Shown one piece after another: positions 60,136 through 64,000 of a stretch of DNA of 64,000 bases; position 1 is the stretch's first letter; every line of letters begins with the position of its first letter. A model generated the notes under the pieces. That model saw only the letters and a program-made list of their open reading frames with translations. It searched no databases and was not told the DNA's origin. The stretch is from the NCBI RefSeq assembly GCF_000025005.1, contig NC_013526.1, forward strand, positions 558,001 to 622,000. The letters are read 5' to 3'. This DNA is from Thermobaculum terrenum ATCC BAA-798 (lineage in GTDB: Bacteria > Chloroflexota > Chloroflexia > Thermobaculales > Thermobaculaceae). A program made the translations under genes and the position numbers.

Positions 60136-62766
60136 ATGGAGCAGAGAACGTTTCGGGTAGCGGGTCTGCGCTGCAAGACTTGCGAGTATCGGATTCAGAA
60201 GGCGCTGTCGCGCCTCGAGGGCGTAAGGCGCAGCCGCGCCGACCACCGGTGCGGCGAGGTGCTGGTGGTCTTCGATGCCACGCGCACCCCTGAGTCGGTG
60301 GTGCGAGCCTGCCTCGAGCGCGCCGGCTGCAAGATCCTCGAACGCTATTGGGCCGAGGTCCTGCCCGACGGCAGGGCACGATTCCGTGCCAAGATCAGAG
60401 GACTGCACTGCTCCCTGTGCACCGCCACGATCGAGAAGGCGCTCGGTCGTCAACCTGGGGTGTACAAGGTGGCCGTCAGCCTGACCCACGAGCAGGCGCT
60501 CATCGAGTACGACCCGGCACGCGTCCAGCCGGAGGAGCTCCTCCAGACGCTGCGGGAGATCGGCTACACGATCTGGGACCCGCGCAAGACGCGTCCCTAC
60601 GAGGAGGAAGAGGCCGACCTGGCGCGCGAGGCTCAGCGCCTCTTCGCCGCGATCGGCTTCAGCCTCGCCACGCTGGCGCTCATCCTGCGCTTCGAGGGCC
60701 TCTGGATGCTGCTCGTGCCCGCGGTCACGGCCGCGACGCTCCTCACGGTGGCCTTCCTGCTGCTGCGCGGGCAGGGCCGCGGGCGGGCGGTCGGGGGGAC
60801 CGCGGCGCTCGCGCTCGTCACGGGCACGCTAGCGGCGTCCAACCTGCTGCAGATCGGCCGGCCGCTGGTGCCCTGGGTCGTCGGGGGCTTCGCCCTGGCG
60901 GTCGTCCTCGGCGTGGCGCCGCACATCCTCGCGATGGCCTTCCAGTCCCTGCGCCGGGGCATTCTCAATCAGCACGTGCTGCTGGAGGTCGGCGCGTTCG
61001 CGGGCATCGCCGGTGGCCTGATCGGTCTCGTCTTCCGTCCGGCCGGCTACCCCACGGCAGCGTTCTTCGCGGTGAGCGTGCTGGTGGCGAACTACCATAT
61101 CTTCTCGGAGTGGCTCTCGCTGCTCGTGAAGACCCGCAGCTCGCAGGCCGTGAAGCGCCTGCTGGACCTCCAGCCCGACACAGCCCGGGTCGTGCGGCCG
61201 ACCCCGGCCGGCCAGGAGGAGGTCGTGGTGGCGATCGGCGACGTCGCCGTCGGCGACCTGGTGCGCGTGCGCCCCGGCGAGCGCGTGCCGGTGGACGGCG
61301 AGGTGGTCGAGGGCCGCTCGGCGGTGGACCAGGCGCTGGTCACCGGTGAGCCGCTGCCCGTCGAGAAGGCCGCGGGCGACACGGTCATTGGCGGCTCGAT
61401 CAACGGGTCGGGCACGCTCCTGGTACGCGTCACTGCTGTTGGCGAGCAGAGCTTCCTCCAGCAGGTGGTGCGCAGCGTCGAGGACGCACGAGCGCTCAAG
61501 CCCGGCATCCTGCACCTCGTCGACCGCATCCTCGTCGTCTACACCCCCGGCGTGCTGATCCTCGCCGCCCTGGCGCTGATCGGCTGGATCGTCGGGCCCT
61601 GGCTGCTCGCCGGGCAGCCGGACGTCGAGCGAGCGGTCTTCGCCGCCCTCTCGGTGCTGGTGATGGGCTACCCCTGCGCCGTGGGCATCGCCGCGCCGCT
61701 GGCGATCGTGCGCGGTGCTGGCGAGGCGGCCGACCACGGCATCCTGATGCGGACCGGGGAGGCGTTCCAGGCCTTCCGGTCGGTGCGAACCGTGGTACTG
61801 GACAAGACCGGCACGCTCACGGTGGGCAAGCCGACGGTGCTGGAGATCGAGCCCGCGCCCGGCGCGGGGAGGGCCGAAGAGCTGCTCGCGGTCGCGGCAG
61901 CCGCCGAGTCGGCCTCGGAGCACCCCCTCGGCCAGGCGGTGCTGGACGCCGCGCTCGACCGGGGCCTGGACGTGCCGGCGGTGGACGACTTCGAGGCCGT
62001 CCCGGGCCGAGGGGTGGCCGCGCGCCTGGCCGGCCAGCTGGTGCTGGTTGGCCGGCCGAGCTTTCTGGAGGAGCAGGGCATCGATACGACCGCGCTGGCC
62101 GCCCGGATCGCCGAGCTGGAGTCCGCCGGCCGCACGGTCGTCGCGGTCGCCTGGGGCGGCCGCCTGCGCGGCATCATCGCGCTGGGCGACGAGCTGCGCC
62201 CCGACGCCGCGGCGGTCGTGGCCGCCCTGCGCCGGGCGGGCCTGCGGCCGGTCCTGGTGACCGGCGATAACCGGCGCGCGGCCGAGCGTGTGGCCCAGGC
62301 CGTGGGCATCGAGCCGCAGCATGTGTACGCCGGCGTGCTCCCCGGCGAGAAGGCGGAGCTGGTCCGGCGGCTGCAGGGCGAGGGACGCGGGCGTGTGGCG
62401 ATGGTGGGCGACGGGATCAACGACGCGCCGGCGCTGATGCAGGCGGACGTGGGGATCGCCATGGGCACCGGCACCGACATCGCCCTCGAGTCGGCCGACA
62501 TCATCATCGTCAGTGACCGGCTCGAGGCGATCGTCGATGCGCGTACGATCAGCATGCGTAGCTACCGTAAGACGCTACAGAATGTGGCGCTCGCCTTTCT
62601 CTTCAACGGCATTGGTCTCCCCCTAGCCGCTGCTGGCCTGATCTACCCGGTCTGGGCCATGGTAGCTATGGCGCTTTCGGTCACTGCGATTTTCCTGAAC
62701 TCGCTTGGGGACCGGCCTACGCTCTTCATCAATGCCGTCCTCAGCGTCGGCCGCTCGGCAAACTAA
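60136..62766 (+). CDS. Heavy-metal translocating P1B-type ATPase with two HMA domains and a YPC motif
   Basis: An 876-residue P1B ATPase. Two N-terminal metal-binding domains carry GLRCKTCEYR (Cys13/Cys16) and GLHCSLC. About eight membrane helices follow. The transmembrane metal motif is GYPCAVG at residues 511-517 instead of CPC. DKTGTLT at 556-562 is the phosphorylation site, SASEHPLGQAV gives the HP motif, and GDGINDAPAL the hinge. The pump exports or imports a soft metal, probably under control of the MerR gene. G+C is extreme (one 60-base line 82%), unlike neighbours, which suggests transfer. The changed CPC makes the metal hard to predict. Confidence 0.88.
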   Translation: MEQRTFRVAGLRCKTCEYRIQKALSRLEGVRRSRADHRCGEVLVVFDATRTPESVVRACLERAGCKILERYWAEVLPDGRARFRAKIRGLHCSLCTATIEKALGRQPGVYKVAVSLTHEQALIEYDPARVQPEELLQTLREIGYTIWDPRKTRPYEEEEADLAREAQRLFAAIGFSLATLALILRFEGLWMLLVPAVTAATLLTVAFLLLRGQGRGRAVGGTAALALVTGTLAASNLLQIGRPLVPWVVGGFALAVVLGVAPHILAMAFQSLRRGILNQHVLLEVGAFAGIAGGLIGLVFRPAGYPTAAFFAVSVLVANYHIFSEWLSLLVKTRSSQAVKRLLDLQPDTARVVRPTPAGQEEVVVAIGDVAVGDLVRVRPGERVPVDGEVVEGRSAVDQALVTGEPLPVEKAAGDTVIGGSINGSGTLLVRVTAVGEQSFLQQVVRSVEDARALKPGILHLVDRILVVYTPGVLILAALALIGWIVGPWLLAGQPDVERAVFAALSVLVMGYPCAVGIAAPLAIVRGAGEAADHGILMRTGEAFQAFRSVRTVVLDKTGTLTVGKPTVLEIEPAPGAGRAEELLAVAAAAESASEHPLGQAVLDAALDRGLDVPAVDDFEAVPGRGVAARLAGQLVLVGRPSFLEEQGIDTTALAARIAELESAGRTVVAVAWGGRLRGIIALGDELRPDAAAVVAALRRAGLRPVLVTGDNRRAAERVAQAVGIEPQHVYAGVLPGEKAELVRRLQGEGRGRVAMVGDGINDAPALMQADVGIAMGTGTDIALESADIIIVSDRLEAIVDARTISMRSYRKTLQNVALAFLFNGIGLPLAAAGLIYPVWAMVAMALSVTAIFLNSLGDRPTLFINAVLSVGRSAN

Positions 62767-64000
62767 CCTTGCCCCGGCAGCTACGGCAGCCCCATCGGTC
62801 GCCCACGCTGCAGGGCAGAACTCTGGAACCCTTGCCTTCATGCATCTGGCCTTGAATCCCGAGTTCGGCGAACGTCAGCGCGTTCGCCGCTGTTTTGACT
62901 ATGCCGCCGTAGGACTCCTTCATGTGAGGCATACCCGTCCGGGGCCCTCCAGTGGACGTAAGTCAGGAAGGAGAGTCCGGGGTCCACTACCCAGAAGATG
63001 GCTTCAGAACGCGCGGCAGGTCCTGCAAGCCTCCTACCCACAACCCCAAATAACCTACTCCTGCCCTCCGAAGACTCTGCCCCTACTTCCTATATCTACC
63101 AAACAAGTGGGCGAGGCCGCTGGAGCTCTAACATGCGGGCACAGATCCCTCATCCTCATGTCAGGTCATCGAGGTTCCTATAGCGGATCCCCAGCCCTTG
63201 TTCCCTTTCATCGCAGAGGCAAAGGACCTCGGCATGACGGCCGCTAGCCTAGCGCGCAGCCTGTAGTGCCCACTCATGCAATTATGTAAACTGTTGCTGT
63301 TAACGCAGGCCATTGGATCCATGTTCGGTGCCACCCACTTCATCAGGGATAGCGTCAGCCTGCTGGGTGCCTATGGATTCCTCCCGCAGCAGATCTATTG
63401 AGATCAGGATACTTTCAGTAGTCATCAGCCCCTCACACTCCCCCGACGCGAGGGTGACCTCCTGTCCAAAAGCTAGTGGTAGGGAGATCCAGAAAGTACA
63501 TGCAAGGTACATTCTACGAGGTAGCCCACGACCCCTCCCTCAGCCGACGCCAGCGCAGCAGCCCGCTCGTGATCAGTAGCAGCCCCTCCTTCCACGTTCA
63601 ATCGAACACCACTTGGCCTCACACCATTACTCGTCCTCAAATAGCATCTCCATGGGCGCAGCGTCGCCAGCAGGAGGATTTTCGGGCACGAGCTCCCAGA
63701 TGGCACCTCGCATGTGCACGTGTTATGTTGAGCATCTCGTGCCTGGATCTTCTGTAGGCCCCGTTTGACAGCCCATAGCTCGCCTAAGGCAGTAACTTGT
63801 GCTCGAGGCGCTACAGAGGGTTGGCCTGAGGGGGTGATCGTCAGGTACGAACTGTGCTCGCCAGCAACCTGGTAACAACATGTGACTAAGCGCGGGGGAA
63901 GTCCAGCTCCCATCACTCATCATAAGTCCGAGGTGAGCATGGAACCACCCCTCTCGCCAGCCCGGGATAGTTAGTAGGCGCCGCAGTGCTGCTCTGGATG
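62767..64000. other. Gene-poor 1.2 kb at the window end
   Basis: No intact gene could be supported. Short protein-like stretches on the minus strand (MKESYGGIVKTAANALTFAELGI near 62850-62930; GLSFLTYVHWRAPDG near 62945-62985) hint at a decayed gene. A 21-base stretch at 63505-63525 matches 58896-58916 at 17 positions. Confidence 0.35.

Noticed and set aside
60829-62322. Long open frames on the opposite strand of the metal ATPase gene
   Set aside because: They arise from the extreme G+C content, which removes stop codons; they lack ribosome sites and family motifs.
62767-64000. tRNA or rRNA genes in the gene-poor ends
   Set aside because: No cloverleaf with a GTTC-type T arm or conserved rRNA stretch could be found.

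Overview
The window looks like a piece of chromosome from a thermophilic, saprophytic bacterium of the Chloroflexota/Thermobaculum type. This is an inference from gene content: a cobalamin-dependent class II ribonucleotide reductase, a type I-B CRISPR-Cas operon, many glycoside hydrolases with sugar ABC transporters, a mostly 58-65% G+C composition, and frequent TTG/GTG starts with strong GGAGG ribosome sites. No species can be proved from the sequence alone. No rRNA, tRNA or CRISPR array was seen. Layout. 1-10300: housekeeping and stress genes: a GSP17M-like protein, a YHS metal-binding protein, a zinc metalloprotease, class II ribonucleotide reductase, a TP-rich M15 peptidase, a TerC transporter behind a convincing yybP-ykoY (Mn2+) riboswitch, an alcohol dehydrogenase, and a secreted-protein gene broken by a single-base frameshift. 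10300-12650: a DUF1537 kinase plus PdxA2 pair for four-carbon acid sugars. 12900-23540: a NERD-helicase, then the operon cas8b-cas7-cas5-cas3-cas4-cas1-cas2 from a near-consensus promoter, then a DUF2726/zinc-ribbon nuclease-like gene on the opposite strand. 23700-41000: an esterase, a disrupted FAD oxidoreductase, a CAP protein, a GH38 enzyme, a CBS-PRC-BON fusion, TenA, a GH36 alpha-galactosidase, an ABC export pair, an aldo/keto reductase, a VOC protein, and an operon of two HtrA-like proteases with a LuxR-type regulator. 41100-58324: a large carbohydrate region: a Tat-exported GH2, a GH36-like pseudogene, a sugar ABC importer, and divergently an eight-gene operon encoding an FAD oxidase, a cysteine-poor CCG-like protein, a class I aldolase, a cupin phosphoglucose isomerase, a PfkB kinase, a ROK kinase, a DeoR regulator and a second GH2. 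58325-64000: decayed DNA around a very G+C-rich MerR plus P1B-type ATPase cassette. How it fits together. The 43-58 kb region reads as one glycoside-use module: the importer brings in oligosaccharide, GH2 releases the sugar, the ROK kinase phosphorylates it, the cupin isomerase makes the ketose phosphate, PfkB adds a second phosphate and the aldolase cleaves it. DeoR and a palindrome between the divergent promoters are the likely controls. The most unusual points are: the CCG-like protein that has lost its cluster-binding cysteines while keeping the fold signature; a hairpin/HAIR-like repeat over the ribosome site of the first HtrA gene; the sharp base-composition break inside cas8b, echoed in cas4; the cas operon without an array, flanked by two nuclease-like genes; and a P1B ATPase whose CPC motif is YPC.
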